Positions 1 to 9,897 of a stretch of DNA of 64,000 nt are shown in pieces. The stretch lies in the NCBI RefSeq assembly GCF_020509005.1, contig NC_063020.1:2480001-2544000 (forward strand), written 5' to 3'. A program made the position numbers and the translations under genes. How positions within the stretch are numbered: position 1 is the first letter of the stretch; each line of letters opens with the position of its first letter. A model generated the notes under the pieces. The model saw nothing but the letters and a program-made list of their open reading frames with translations, ran no database searches and had not been told where the DNA came from. This stretch comes from Fulvia fulva (Eukaryota > Ascomycota > Dothideomycetes > Mycosphaerellales > Mycosphaerellaceae).

Positions 1-939
1 CTTCCCTATCGTCGAAAGTCTTAATAAAGTACTTACGGTCTAGGCGATTACAAATTAGCATTAGCTTAGTCTCGTCGGTCTACTCTATCTAAGTACGTAG
101 CTTCGAGTAGCGAGCGTAGAAGGTAATAAAGGTCTCGCCCTACTCCTACTTATAGGTAGCGATATTAACTATAGCCTTAGTTCCTTCGTTATAGGTGCCG
201 TACTAGCGCGTTATCTAATCTAGTAGTTCTTTACTAGTCTTAAACTCGTTAAATAATTGTTGTCTAGGCACGGGGATCCTCGGCTTAATACTTCTCTAGG
301 GGTCACCCTATATCTATCTATATATAAAACGTAGGCCGTCTACCTCGGAGCGGAAAGTAGTTATAGTTAGCTTAAGAAGTACGCTACTATACTAACTATC
401 GAAGTTAGGGTCGTTATCGTTCTTAAAGTACTTCGAGTTAGGCACGCCCTTACTAACCTCGATACCGCGTATTAGAGTACGGTTAATAGTAAATAGGCGT
501 TCTAAAAGTTCGGTTAGGGGGGTCTATATACGGGTATTACGCGCTCGAGAGTTACGACCGTTATTATTATTAGGTCGTAGACGGTTTCTATTACGTCCTC
601 GGTCGTTATTACTATTACCGTTATTATTATCGTTACTACTACCTCCGCCGCCGCCGCCTCTACTAGTAGCTTTACGATACTTACGTATTAGCTACTCGAG
701 TAAAGTCTCGCGCGGAGGTAAGTAGGAGGGTCAGCGACTAGAGCGGCCCCTACCTCTATTCTATAGGGTGTCTTTAGTAGCTTAGAGTCGAGTCTTTAGA
801 TCGTCAACCTCCTTCTATAGAGCCTAGTTCTTAGCTTCGGCATCCTATACCTTCTTCTTCTCCTTTTTATAAATCTCGCTAAATTGCTTATATAGGTTTT
901 TAGCCTCTCTATACTCCTCCTTTACCTCTTATAACTTTG
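1..939 (-). pseudogene. Ty3/gypsy-type gag, distal part, RIP-degraded
   Basis: Read on the minus strand, this stretch keeps one long frame broken only by TAG/TAA codons, as expected when CAG/CAA codons lose their C by RIP. From 939 downward it encodes a charged coiled-coil segment (NLYKQFSEIYKKEKKK), a Gly/Asn/Arg-rich linker around 560-660, and near 60-170 a retrotransposon-gag-like helix (FYARYSKLRT, then KLMLICNRLDRKYF). This layout (coiled coil, basic linker, gag helix bundle) is typical of fungal Ty3/gypsy Gag. No protease, reverse transcriptase or LTR is visible because the window starts inside gag. The N-terminal part lies beyond the copia insertion at 9217-9897. Assignment to Ty3/gypsy rather than another gag-bearing element is a family-level inference. 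Confidence 0.6.
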
Positions 940-944
940 CTAGG
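940..944. repeat. copia target-site duplication, left copy
   Basis: The pentamer ctagg directly abuts the left LTR and recurs at 9212-9216 just outside the right LTR. A 5-bp duplication is normal for Ty1/copia integrase, and it joins the two gag halves in one frame. Confidence 0.8.
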
Positions 945-1283
945 TATTAAATAGGTATAGTATATATGTACACGGAAGTCAGGACACGTAATAGGGAAGG
1001 AGGAAGGACTAATATAGTATACGAAGGTATATAGTAGAACAGTGTTTAGTACTAAAGGTATCTCTACTATCGGTATAGAGACTACGTCTCTTATACCTAT
1101 ATAGAGGGATATTGCTCTAGTCCTAGTTCTGTTTTACTACGCCTTATCGGTTTTACCTATATCTTATCCTACGATTCGTACGGTATTATAATAGTATTGC
1201 CGTACTATTGTCTCGACTAGCTTAGTATATACTCAGTTAGTCTTAGTACCGTACGACATACCTACTAATCTATATTCGTAACA
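945..1283 (-). repeat. copia 3' LTR (left)
   Basis: This repeat matches 8871-9211 over its full length, starting TATTAAATAG and ending GTAACA. The start is the RIP product of TG; the terminal CA survives here but is TA in the other copy. The two LTRs differ at roughly ten positions, almost all C/T or G/A transitions, so RIP rather than age explains most divergence. A purine-rich stretch (minus strand, just inside 1284) is the likely polypurine tract. Confidence 0.92.
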
Positions 1284-1379
1284 CTCCTACTTAGGTCGTA
1301 AGGTAAGGAACGATTGTTCCTACTATACTAGCTATAGCTATCGTACGAAGGTCTAGAACTAGGGACCGGCTAGCGGTTC

Positions 1380-2338
1380 AGTTAAACTATCTGCTACTAT
1401 CTCCTTAGTATAGTAGTACTCTACTTTAATCTTCCTCTACTACTAGAGGTACCTAATATAGTTATAGGTAACATTAATACACTTAGATCTTTCGTAGATA
1501 TAGGCGCCCTTAACTAAGGTCAGAGCCGCCTAGTTATCCCCTATAAGGCGTACTAGTCTTAGTTCGTCGGCGGTGCTCTTGTCGGCTAGGACTATTAGTT
1601 AGAAAGAGCAGTCTCCTACTAGCCCCGGGTAGTTCATCTCTCGGAAGATAGCCGCTAGGAACTAGGATTGTTTCGCGGCGGCGTTTATCGCTATAAACTC
1701 TACCTCTATAGTAGAGGTTGCTATAGACTTTTACTTCTTACTTATCTAGGATATAGGCGTACTGTATACTAGCTAGACATGTCCTAGAAGTAAGACCCTA
1801 TCTACTAGATCTATCGCGTAGTCGGAGTCTAAGTATCCGGTTAGGGTACCGCTACTACGTCTAAATATTAACCCTAGGTCGGGGAACGACCTTAGGTATC
1901 TCGAGACCTTCTTTAGTGCTTTTATACCGCTTTATTAGATCCGCGACATATATACTAGTTCTCCCGAGTAGGAAGGCTAGGTCCGGTCTCGTTATAGTTA
2001 TTAGCTATATCTAGGTCCTATTATTGCTCTAGTAGTTATCCTTACTATATCTCTCGTCGTTCGGGGCTATAGGACGGAGGTTATCGTAACTATCTATTAG
2101 CGAGAGTGTTAGGCTTGCCTTTTCTTTTGCTATGTCTATTTTAGTAAGGGCCTTACGGATATAATAGCCCTAGTCGAGTTTTAGGGTACCGTTACGCCTA
2201 TCGCGAGTAGTCTTTAGTCCTAGTAGTTTCTCCGGTTCCCCGAGATCCTTAATCTTAAAGTGTTACGCGAACTGCTTCTTAAACTATTAGATATCGGCTA
2301 ACCTTAGTGCTATAATAGGTATGTCGTCTATATAGATA
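1380..2338 (-). pseudogene. copia pol, 3' part: end of reverse transcriptase and RNase H
   Basis: From 2338 downward the minus strand encodes the YIDD box of a copia reverse transcriptase (IYIDDIPIIALRLADI), then KIKDLGEPEKLLGLK, both characteristic of the Ty1/copia family, and further on the RNase H/C-terminal region (GYLDSDYAID, then an SKK-KSIATSTIEVEFIA block, ADKSTADELRLVRLIGDN, and a final KEIVADSLTEPLAGP). In-frame TAG/TAA codons sit where CAG/CAA would be expected. The part upstream of the YIDD box resumes at 5118 on the far side of the inserted element, and the YIDD coding bases themselves are duplicated as the target site. It cannot encode protein. Confidence 0.9.
2320..2338. repeat. 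19-bp target-site duplication of the LINE-type insert, left copy
   Basis: The sequence tatgtcgtctatatagata occurs here and again at 5118-5136, exactly at the two ends of the non-copia insert. It codes for the copia YIDD motif, so the insertion site is known to the base. Confidence 0.88.
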
Positions 2339-2787
2339 GATAGATGATTCATTTACCCGTTATGGTGCCCTCCGGCCCATGCGGGTTTATGTGTATATAT
2401 GTTACTGTATAAGGTAGGAAACCTATTCCTAGGTAAAAACCTCCTCTCCTTCTCTAATAGCTTCCTTGCCATGAGTTCTCAGTTTTCCTTCCATTAGGGT
2501 GCACTAGTGTCATGGTGGTTAGCCTCTGACTACCTTGTCTGCAACCCTAGAGTTGTCCCCCTCTTCCTGCTCTCCTCCTCCTTCTTTCTCTCCTCAATCC
2601 ATCTCTCTGTTTCCCTAGTAAGAGAGAACTGCTTCAAAAATCCTTGGTGGATGATCCACCTTGTAATTCTCTGGAGGTCTCCCTTATTGCTGATCATGGC
2701 TTGGAAGTTTCTGTTCCTTACCCTTGCCCTCCATTCACCTCTCCCTGTACTCCATTCTTTGCAAACCAGAAGTCTATGTTCGACATT

Positions 2788-4056
2788 CTAGGACAGGTAG
2801 CCGCATAGGCAACTCTTGTCTTCGATGCCTGGGACTTTTCTCTGATGCAGGTATGCCCTGACTCCGATGTGTTCAGAGCGGATTTGTATTGCTATGCTTG
2901 CTTCTGACCTGGTCAGGTCTGAGTACAGTAGGTAGTTGTGGCTACCAAACTGTTGGAGTGCCTTTGGGGTTCCTGGCCTCTGTGGGGTTCTTGTCCATTC
3001 AGTCTTCCAGAGGAGTCCTGCCATCCTTTCAGCTAGAGACTGTTGCTTCTTCCCTTGGCTGGCTGCTGATCCTCTCCCTTGAGCCCTTCTGTCCTGTTCC
3101 TGCTGGGCTAGGTGCAGCTGTTCTGTTAGTTCTTTGAACTTCTGCAGGTCCTGCTGCTTCTGTGGGGCTGGATTGGGTCTTGCTTGTCTGTGCCTTCTTG
3201 TGCACTGGCTCCTGATTTTGTTGACTGCCTTCTGGATTACTAGCTGGGCTGGGTATGCAGACGTCTTTCCTGCATACTGGTATCTCAACCCTTGAAGGTA
3301 GAGCTTGGCTGGTGGGGAGCCAGACTCCATTTCGACCACCCTTGTTGGAGTTGACTTGTATGCTCCAAGCACCTTTTTCAGACAGGAGGCTTGGGCTCTG
3401 CTGATGGGATCTGCAATTCTCTTTGGGATCTTGTCTTGGGCTGACCAGATCTGGGCTCCATATAGCATGGCTGGCTTCACAATGGCCTTGTACATAACCT
3501 TTGCTTTCGCAAATGTGGCTCCCCATGTGGAGGCTGTAAGCCTGTCAATTGATTGCCTGTTGTTGTCTGCTCTTGCCTGTGCTTTCTTGACCTGTGGTCC
3601 CCAGCTGAGCTTTGGATCCATCCATATTCCTAGCACCCTTAATTCACTTGAGGGTTCTGTTGTGTGTCCCTGAATAGTGATTGGGGCTTGCATATTGTGT
3701 CTGTTTCTGGCTCTACTGAAGTGGATGAGTTGATACTTCTCTGGGGCAAATCTGGCTCCATGTTTCCTGGCCCATTCCTCACATTCCTTGTGTTTCTTCT
3801 GCAAGATTCTGCAGTTCTCTTCTGTGCTGTCTGACCAGGCTAGGATGTTTGTGTCATCTACAAACCCTGAGGCTGATGTGTTTCTGGAGTTTAGCTTTGC
3901 TGGCAGGTCTGCCATAAAGAGGAGAAACAGGATTAGAGACATTGTTGATCCCTGTGGGATTCCTGTCTCTGTAGGCATGCTGTCAGATTTGTATCTGCCC
4001 AGTCTTAGTCTTGTGGTTCTGCCTCTGAGGAAGGACTGGCAAGGAAGGAATCGTAT
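2788..4056 (-). pseudogene. 5'-truncated non-LTR (Tad1-like) reverse transcriptase fragment
   Basis: The open frame runs without a stop from about 4056 to 2788. It begins inside the reverse transcriptase (FLRGRTTRLRLG), continues through the GIPQGS motif and the GFVDD catalytic box, then the thumb and the post-RT region with a long Gln/Arg-rich stretch. The frame ends with a short cysteine segment (CLCGYLS). The first ATG (3978) lies just before GIPQGS and is not a natural start; translation upstream hits a stop at the junction with unrelated sequence near 4057. The endonuclease, ORF1 and the N-terminal half of the reverse transcriptase are missing, so this is the dead-on-arrival product normal for LINEs. 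Family placement (Tad1 clade, common in ascomycetes) is by resemblance. Confidence 0.85.
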
Positions 4057-5117
4057 TTAGCAAGCTAGCTACGAGATAAGGTGACAAGTCTTAACCGCGC
4101 TTTCCCACTCATCTAGCACCACCGTGTAGCCTCGTTTCGAGAGGTTAGCCCGGAGCAAAAGCTTCCCTCTACGCCCTCCCTCCCTGTTTGCTCCTTAAGC
4201 CAATATCCACCTCCATAGGCCTAAGCCCTTTAGTGCTCTCTATTGACCGACATGCGCATCCGTCCTCTCGGGCTGTATAGACAGTGTCAGCCGTCGCTGC
4301 CAGTGTACACCACGCCCTAGGTTTTGACGCCCTTCGCGTTACCGCAGCCTATCTCTAGAAAGCGGCCGTCCATGCCTCGTAGGTTTGCTCGGGGCACACA
4401 CCACGCCGGGCAGCGTACTCCTTGCGTTTCTACCTACTAACTAATATGAAGTTCCTTATCACCCTGCCCTCGATCCTCCCCGATCACAGAACTAATCCAC
4501 TTGCATTATACGTCTTTTCCCCGTCCTAATAGCCGTCTTTTCCTTGCTCAGGCTATCGTCTTTTCCTCGTCGTAATCTACTATGTCAGACTAGGTACGTT
4601 GTGTAGCGGGACAGGCAGTGCCTTAGGCAAAACCCTCGTTCCTATACCGGGTGTTTAATAGGCCCTTATAGGCTTCGTCGCGTGTCTACCTACCCACCGC
4701 ATTGCCCGCTAGCAAACACTAGATTGTTTCGTAGTCCGCTCGACGCCGTTGTATAGTCCGCTTAGTTGTTATTCTGTAGTCCGCTCGTCTAATGTTCGTC
4801 GCTTAGCCCGCTCGGTTTACGGTCTCCGGAGGTGAAAATTCTGTACTTATACTAGAGGTGTCCTGTCGAGCGTATAGGCCACGGTTCCGCGCCCTTCTTA
4901 CACGTAGAAAGAAGAGGGACTCGCTCCCGACACGAGTACACGCTCGTCGGATAGTTTTCATACCCGTTTTGCTAGTAGTCCTCTGTTCGCCGCGGCTTCG
5001 CCTACGTTACGCGCCCGTCGCGCCTACGACGCTCTAGCGTGAGAATACTTGGCTCTCTCGTAGCTAGACGAGAGGTTCGTAGCCGACACTACGTATAGGT
5101 GATTCTCGTCGTCGACC
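4057..5117 (-). other. unique 1.06-kb 5' half of the chimeric insert
   Basis: No reading frame of note is open on either strand, and no LTR, TIR or transposase motif is visible. Base composition is intermediate: CA/TG persist, unlike the copia flanks. There are loosely repeated short motifs: three copies of a cgtcttttcc-like word between about 4510 and 4565, and four of a gtagtccgctcg-like word between about 4730 and 4810. It ends exactly at the right target duplication. It may be a copied cellular or non-coding transcript fused to the LINE, or a separate older repeat. Confidence 0.5.
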
Positions 5118-5136
5118 TATGTCGTCTATATAGATA
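5118..5136. repeat. 19-bp target-site duplication of the LINE-type insert, right copy
   Basis: Exact partner of 2320-2338. To its right the copia reverse transcriptase reads on in frame up to the YIDD box encoded here. Confidence 0.88.
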
Positions 5137-6138
5137 AGTAGTATAATGTCTCTCTTAGTATAAGTTAGGAGATATAGGTCTACCTCGGACTAGTAGAATC
5201 CTATTTTGACTAACGTAGCGATATAGAGCTTGTTCTAGTCTCTAGCTACCTACTTTAGGCCGTAGAGACTCCGGAGTACCTTAAGGACCGTGTTCGGTAG
5301 GGTTTCGACTCCTAGTAGGGGTTTTATATAGATGTCATCGGCTAGGTAGCTTTAGGTAAACGTATTGTTGACGTCGACCTAGTGTATCTCGAGATCCCGC
5401 TCGTAAACTACTACTATAAAGACCCTTAGGGTGTTATAGCGTACTATAGGTACGAATGTCTCTTCGAAGTTAACGCCGAATTTCTATAAAAACCCTCTTA
5501 CGACAAGTCTTACCTTAAACTTTTCGATTACTCCGCTAATAAGTCTCTTTACGTTAAAGACCTACTTAGAGGTGACTATATTCGCCCCCCTTAGAGCGAT
5601 AGCCGTTTCCTAGGTATTATTACTTAATAACGAGAGTAGCTCGGTATCGATAGCGTCCTTCTATAAGTGGCCCTATTTAGGATCCCCTACCGTAGCCTTA
5701 TATATCTTCGGGATAGGTACTTCCTATTAGTAGGCGATACCGGGTCCGAATATAGTAAAGGCGTGTTCTTAGACTTCGTCGAATAGTTTCTCTACCGTAG
5801 CTATAAATATACGTTCGTCGGTATTAGTAAGTCTATTATTTACCTAGGGTAGTTAGTAGAACAAAGCTATTATAGCTTTGTAGTACTTAGCCTTATAGTC
5901 CTAGTCCTAGCCGTAGTTATCGTTAGGATCCCTAGTCCTTTTCCTCCGGACGATTAGTTCCGGTAGCTCCGGGGTTTCCTCGATCTTCTTATAGTCCGCG
6001 ATATTATCTAGTCTACCGGGAAGTTAGATATAGAGCGGTCTTAAGACAGTTAGTCCTTTGTCCTTAGCCGTAGCGGGTTCGGTCTCTACGTAGGGAGCGG
6101 GGATTAGCTAGGTCGGTTCTTCTATAGAGGAGTCACTC

Positions 6139-6342
6139 TCGTTAGGCCTAGGTATTATACTACCCGAGGATCGTAAGATTACTATCGGGGTATCCGCTAG
6201 TTGCTATAGTAGTAGTCGTAAGACCGCCGGTAGTCGACCCTCGTTAGGCCTAGGTATTATACTACCCGAGGATCGTAAGATTACTATCGGGGTATCCGCT
6301 AGTTGCTATAGTAGTAGTCGTAAGACTACCGGTAGTCGACCG
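6139..6342. repeat. 102-bp tandem duplication inside copia
   Basis: Two head-to-tail copies (6139-6240 and 6241-6342) starting tcgttaggcc differ at only a few positions, mostly transitions near the end of the unit. The unit equals 34 codons, so it would have kept the reading frame. It lies between the integrase and reverse transcriptase parts. Confidence 0.85.
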
Positions 6343-8855
6343 ACTAGCCTTCGTTCGGGTGCCTTACTAGGTTAGTTCGTAAAGGAGACACCTAAATCTA
6401 GATCTCCCCCCTTCTCGTTTTCGAACCAATCTACTTGGCTATACTGCCTAATAGCTTGTATATCTAGCTCCTAGAACAACTATTACTTAGTTGATTAACC
6501 GTATCTAATAAAAATAGCTTCCTTACCCTAGTTTATTAAATTATCCTATCGTAGCCCTTTTAGATATAATTTCGGTTCTACGTAAACTACTACCCTACAA
6601 CCCTATACTCTTAGGTGATCTACCGTCGGTACTTTGCTAGTAAATGCTTTTTCCGGCGAAAGTTAGATACCGTTAAGTAACGGTCCGTTCGGTAGTAGGT
6701 TACGTATAACCGCCTATACCTCTAGCGCTTTAGGCTAGAATTCTACCGGTATCTCCGATTCCTCGAGCATTACGCGGATCGCGTTCTCCGATACCTAGAT
6801 TGACCTTTCTACTACTCCGTTTTATATAGAGTTGTAAGCATCCGTTATATCGTATTAAACCCCCGATTCTTTCTCCTATTCTTTTAGAACTATTAGTAGC
6901 TTAGGTACATTATTACTCCGTACTACTCTTACGTAGCATTTCGATACTTTCTCTATAGTTAGCCGCTATTATTGTAGTGCTTACGGTGCGTCGGATTTAT
7001 TAAGAAGTTATCTATAATCTCTAGCTAGTATTTCAAACCTAGCCTAGATATCGTATTTTCGAAGGGTCCGTAGATGTCGATAGATATAAGCGTAAGTCTT
7101 TCGTTCTTTCGTTCTACGATAGCGCCTTTAAACTTCCGTATATTCGCGATAGAGTATACCTTATAGTTATACTCGTCCGAGATAGGAATCGGGTCCTTCT
7201 TATTACTTACCCTATAGACGTTCCGGAGTAACCCTTTTCCTAGGTATACGAATCTTCTATACTAAAGCTCCTACTAATCCTCGGTAGTTACCGCGGCTAG
7301 AGCTTCCTCGTATAGCACCTCCGGTAGTCTATTATCTACCTAGTTTAGGGAGTCGGATATCGAAGATACTACCGGTACCCCCCCTCGTAGTACTATTCGT
7401 ACGATAGGCTTTCCGCTCTTATACTTAAGTATAACGTTTAGAGGTTCGATATCGAATTGCTTACTAAACTGCCTCTATAAAACCAGATTAACTCCGAGAT
7501 TAGGAATAAACAAGACTTTCTCTAGCGTAATTTATTTCCCTATTAGGCCTCCTATAGTTACTATTCCTTTATAGAATATATCTAGGTACCCCCTACCGAC
7601 TTTAATTACTTTCCTTCTCGCTAGTTTCCTAAGCGATCTGAATAGAGACTTATTATCAGTTATATATAAGGAGGTATAGGAGTCTAGTAACTATTTGGAG
7701 GCGGGAAACTTGCCTTTTACTTCGGTAGTAGAATAGGCAACTTCGTCGTCGTATATTTCCTCGGTATTGCTTTCTCGTAAGGTATAGGCTCGCGTCGCCT
7801 TTGCCTTTATCTTATTATCGGATTAGCTTCTCCTATCCTTCTACTGTTTCTTAGACTTCTTAAGGGCGTTTTAGGCCTTCTCTAGATCCTAGACTAGCTC
7901 TTTATAGGACTTCTTTTCCGGTTACTTCTAGGTATTCTTCTTTTTAATAAACTCCTTTACGGAATCTAGTTCCGGGCACGATATAACTAGGTAGTTACTA
8001 TCGTAGATAAAGTAGCCGCTCTTACCCCCTTGCCTCTAGGAGTATAGAGCGGTCTCGCCCTTACTCTCTTAGATCCGTAATTTGTAGGATCTAAGTAAGG
8101 TTATAGCGGATTCCTAGCCTAGGTTTAGCTAGGCTAGGATAGTATCCCTAGTACTAGCGTAGGCGTCCGGGAGGCTACTTAGTAGGTGCTTAAACCTCCG
8201 GATAGGGTTCTTATAGTAGGTCTCTTTACTATCTATTTCGGCAATCTATATAGATAGGTTACCTAGATATATCTACCCTTATCTAATTGTCTAATCGTCC
8301 GGTAGCTTAAACGATACTAGCTATTTTATAAGCGCTACTACGTATACCTTATAGACCTTACTATACTTCTTCTATAGAAGTTTCTAGATTTCTTTCGCAT
8401 CTCGTATATCTAAGATTTCTTAGTTATCCTCCTCGGATAAATATACTAAGATAGTATATCTCGCTATACCGTTTACCTTCGAAGTAATCTTAGGCGTAAC
8501 GGATTCTAGGAGATTAGCCGACGAGTCGTCGATAACCTAGAATACCTCCCGGCTTTCGAGATAGTCTCGTAGTATAACGAACTAGCGCTTCTAGTTCTTA
8601 CGAGTAAGCGTAGGGCCGACCTTCCGGGGGCCCTCGTAACTCGTTAAGTCTTCTATAGCGAAGGTAGCCTTAGATATATAGTAAGCTCTACTTGACTACG
8701 GTAGTTAGAATAAGCTTAGACTCCCCGAGTCTATTAGTAGCGTTCCGTATAGTAGACTCCCCGAGTCTATTAGTACGTTACCGTACGGATTCCGGGTATA
8801 GGGTATAATACCCTACGTCGGACTTCCTTAGTATATCGATGTCCTATTAAGTAAA

Positions 8856-8870
8856 CCCGGGCTTATAACC
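8856..8870 (-). promoter_or_regulatory. copia primer-binding site for half-tRNA of initiator Met
   Basis: Immediately inside the 5' LTR the minus strand reads GGTTATAAGCCCGGG. Undoing one RIP change (TGA to TAA) gives the complement of the anticodon stem-loop of initiator tRNA-Met (CGGGCTCATAACC). Drosophila copia and some fungal copia elements prime from such a tRNA cut in its anticodon arm instead of from the tRNA 3' end; the start at the base next to the LTR fits that. Confidence 0.75.
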
Positions 8871-9211
8871 TATTAAATAGGTATAGTATATATATATATA
8901 CGGAAGTTAGGACACGTAATAGGGAAGGAGGAAGGACTAATATAGTATACGAAGGTATATAGTAGAACAGTGTTTAGTACTAAAGGTATCTCTACTATCG
9001 GTATAGAGACTACGTCTCTTATACCTATATAGAGGGATATTGCTCTAGTCCTAGTTCTATTTCACTACGCCTTATCGGTTTCACCTATATCTTATCCTAC
9101 GATTCGTACGGTGTTATAATAGTATTGCCGTACTATTGTCTCGACTAGCTTAGTATATACTAAGTTAGTCTTAGTACCGTACGATATACCTACTAACCTA
9201 TATTCGTAATA
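8871..9211 (-). repeat. copia 5' LTR (right)
   Basis: Partner of 945-1283. It starts TATTAAATAG and ends GTAATA, where the terminal CA has become TA. The element promoter should lie here. The TATATATATA run near 8884-8896 replaces a mixed sequence in the other LTR. Confidence 0.92.
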
Positions 9212-9216
9212 CTAGG
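9212..9216. repeat. copia target-site duplication, right copy
   Basis: The pentamer ctagg, identical to 940-944, immediately outside the right LTR. Confidence 0.8.
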
Positions 9217-9897
9217 TTATAATCCTTCTTACTCTTTAGGTCTACGGCTATCTTCTATATTATAGCCTCCTCGCTTCGTAGTATCTTATAGGTACAGTTA
9301 TACTCGGTATATAGCGTAGTATACTAGGTGTTCTAGAGGTTATTAGCTCGCTCTATTATATCGAGTTGTCTACCTTTAGTAATTGCTATATTTACTACCT
9401 ATAGTATAAAGTCGTAGGTAGTCTTCGGGTACTAGGATACGAGGGTCGTAAGTTTATCTAGTATAATATTCTAGTATTCGGATACGAGAATATACTCTAC
9501 CTCGTCGAGTAATAGGTACACCTCGTCTAAGTCCTCTTCGAGCTTAAATTCGAACAGTTCTATAAAGTTAATCTTACTACCTTCTTCTCGCTCGAAGGCT
9601 TTCTAGTAAGCTTTATTAATTTCCTATTATAGCGCGATACCGGTGTCTACTATAACCCGCCGGTTGTCGTCCTATGTCTAACTCTAAGGAAAAGAGGAGA
9701 GGTCGGGGAAAAGAGATATACGCTACTTACCTTTACTCTTAGGCTTTAGTAGCGGTAGTATACCGCCGTTCGTCTATAAAGTTATATTATCTAGGTTCGG
9801 GGGAGGCGTAACGATGCCTATTTCCTAACTGTCTACTAGCGCGCGACTACCTACTAATAATGTCGCCGCGTTACGTTCTCTAGGCATTTACGCGCTA
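9217..9897 (-). pseudogene. Ty3/gypsy-type gag, N-terminal part, RIP-degraded
   Basis: From an ATG at 9897 the minus strand keeps one frame, interrupted only by RIP-type stops, down to the copia insertion at 9216: MPRERNAATLLVGSR at the start, FIELFEFKLEEDLDEVYLLL in the middle, and a helical charged region (GRQLDIIERANNL) just before the break. Joined across the copia element it continues into the coiled coil at 939. A short intron between about 9725 and 9665 is possible because a GTAAGT lies there. The stretch 9898-10100 should hold the 5' leader or LTR of this older element, but no pair is available in the window to prove it. Confidence 0.5.

Larger units (their letters stand above)
2339..5117 (-). 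mobile_element. chimeric LINE-type insert (5' unique kilobase plus 3' LINE fragment)
   Basis: The insert is bounded on both sides by the same 19-bp target duplication, which argues for one integration event. Its left 1.7 kb is the 3' part of a non-LTR retrotransposon on the minus strand (reverse transcriptase tail and 3' untranslated region, ending in ATCT-like repeats at 2333-2350). Its right 1.06 kb (4057-5117) has no LINE coding potential. CA and TG dinucleotides are common throughout, so it was hit by RIP far less than the host copia element and is younger. A chimera with one target duplication suggests template switching during target-primed reverse transcription, as described for the MINE elements of Magnaporthe. 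Two nested insertions that coincide with the LINE truncation point are the alternative. Confidence 0.75.
5118..8690 (-). pseudogene. copia gag, protease, integrase and N-terminal reverse transcriptase
   Basis: On the minus strand from about 8690 down to 7700 lies a gag region (YEGPRKVGPTLTRKN, then VILRDYLESREVF, in the style of fungal copia gag). A GAG-pre-integrase box follows near 7180-7270 (RRFVYLGKGLLRN), then the integrase start (ERLTLISIDIYGPFENT) near 7100. Near 5610-5118 is the reverse transcriptase: RLVVRGFLQKFGVNFEETF, VLKVLRSLYGLK and the YIDD box. Stops are almost all TAG/TAA from RIP, and some frame slips occur in 6000-6900. A 102-bp internal tandem duplication lies at 6139-6342. 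Nothing here is translatable. Confidence 0.88.
945..9211 (-). mobile_element. Ty1/copia LTR retrotransposon, complete but RIP-inactivated
   Basis: Two near-identical direct repeats of about 340 bp (945-1283 and 8871-9211) bound the element, which is flanked by the 5-bp duplication CTAGG. Transcription would run right to left. Next to the right (5') LTR is a half-tRNA primer site. The minus strand then encodes, in copia order, a gag domain, a GAG-pre-integrase/integrase segment, a reverse transcriptase and an RNase H. Integrase before reverse transcriptase defines Ty1/copia. Nearly all CA/TG are TA, giving stop codons throughout and turning the histidines and cysteines of the integrase zinc site into tyrosines. 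A 2.8-kb LINE-type insert (2339-5117) splits the reverse transcriptase; without it and its duplicated target the element is about 5.5 kb, a usual size. Confidence 0.93.

Noticed and set aside
3029..3526. 165-codon minus-strand frame overlapping the LINE reverse transcriptase
   Set aside because: It lies in another frame of the same strand as the recognisable reverse transcriptase and has no domain features.
4500..4820. Short spaced repeats (cgtcttttcc and gtccgctcg words) as a CRISPR-like array
   Set aside because: Units are imperfect, spacers are irregular, and the organism is eukaryotic; probably decayed low-order repetition inside the chimeric insert.
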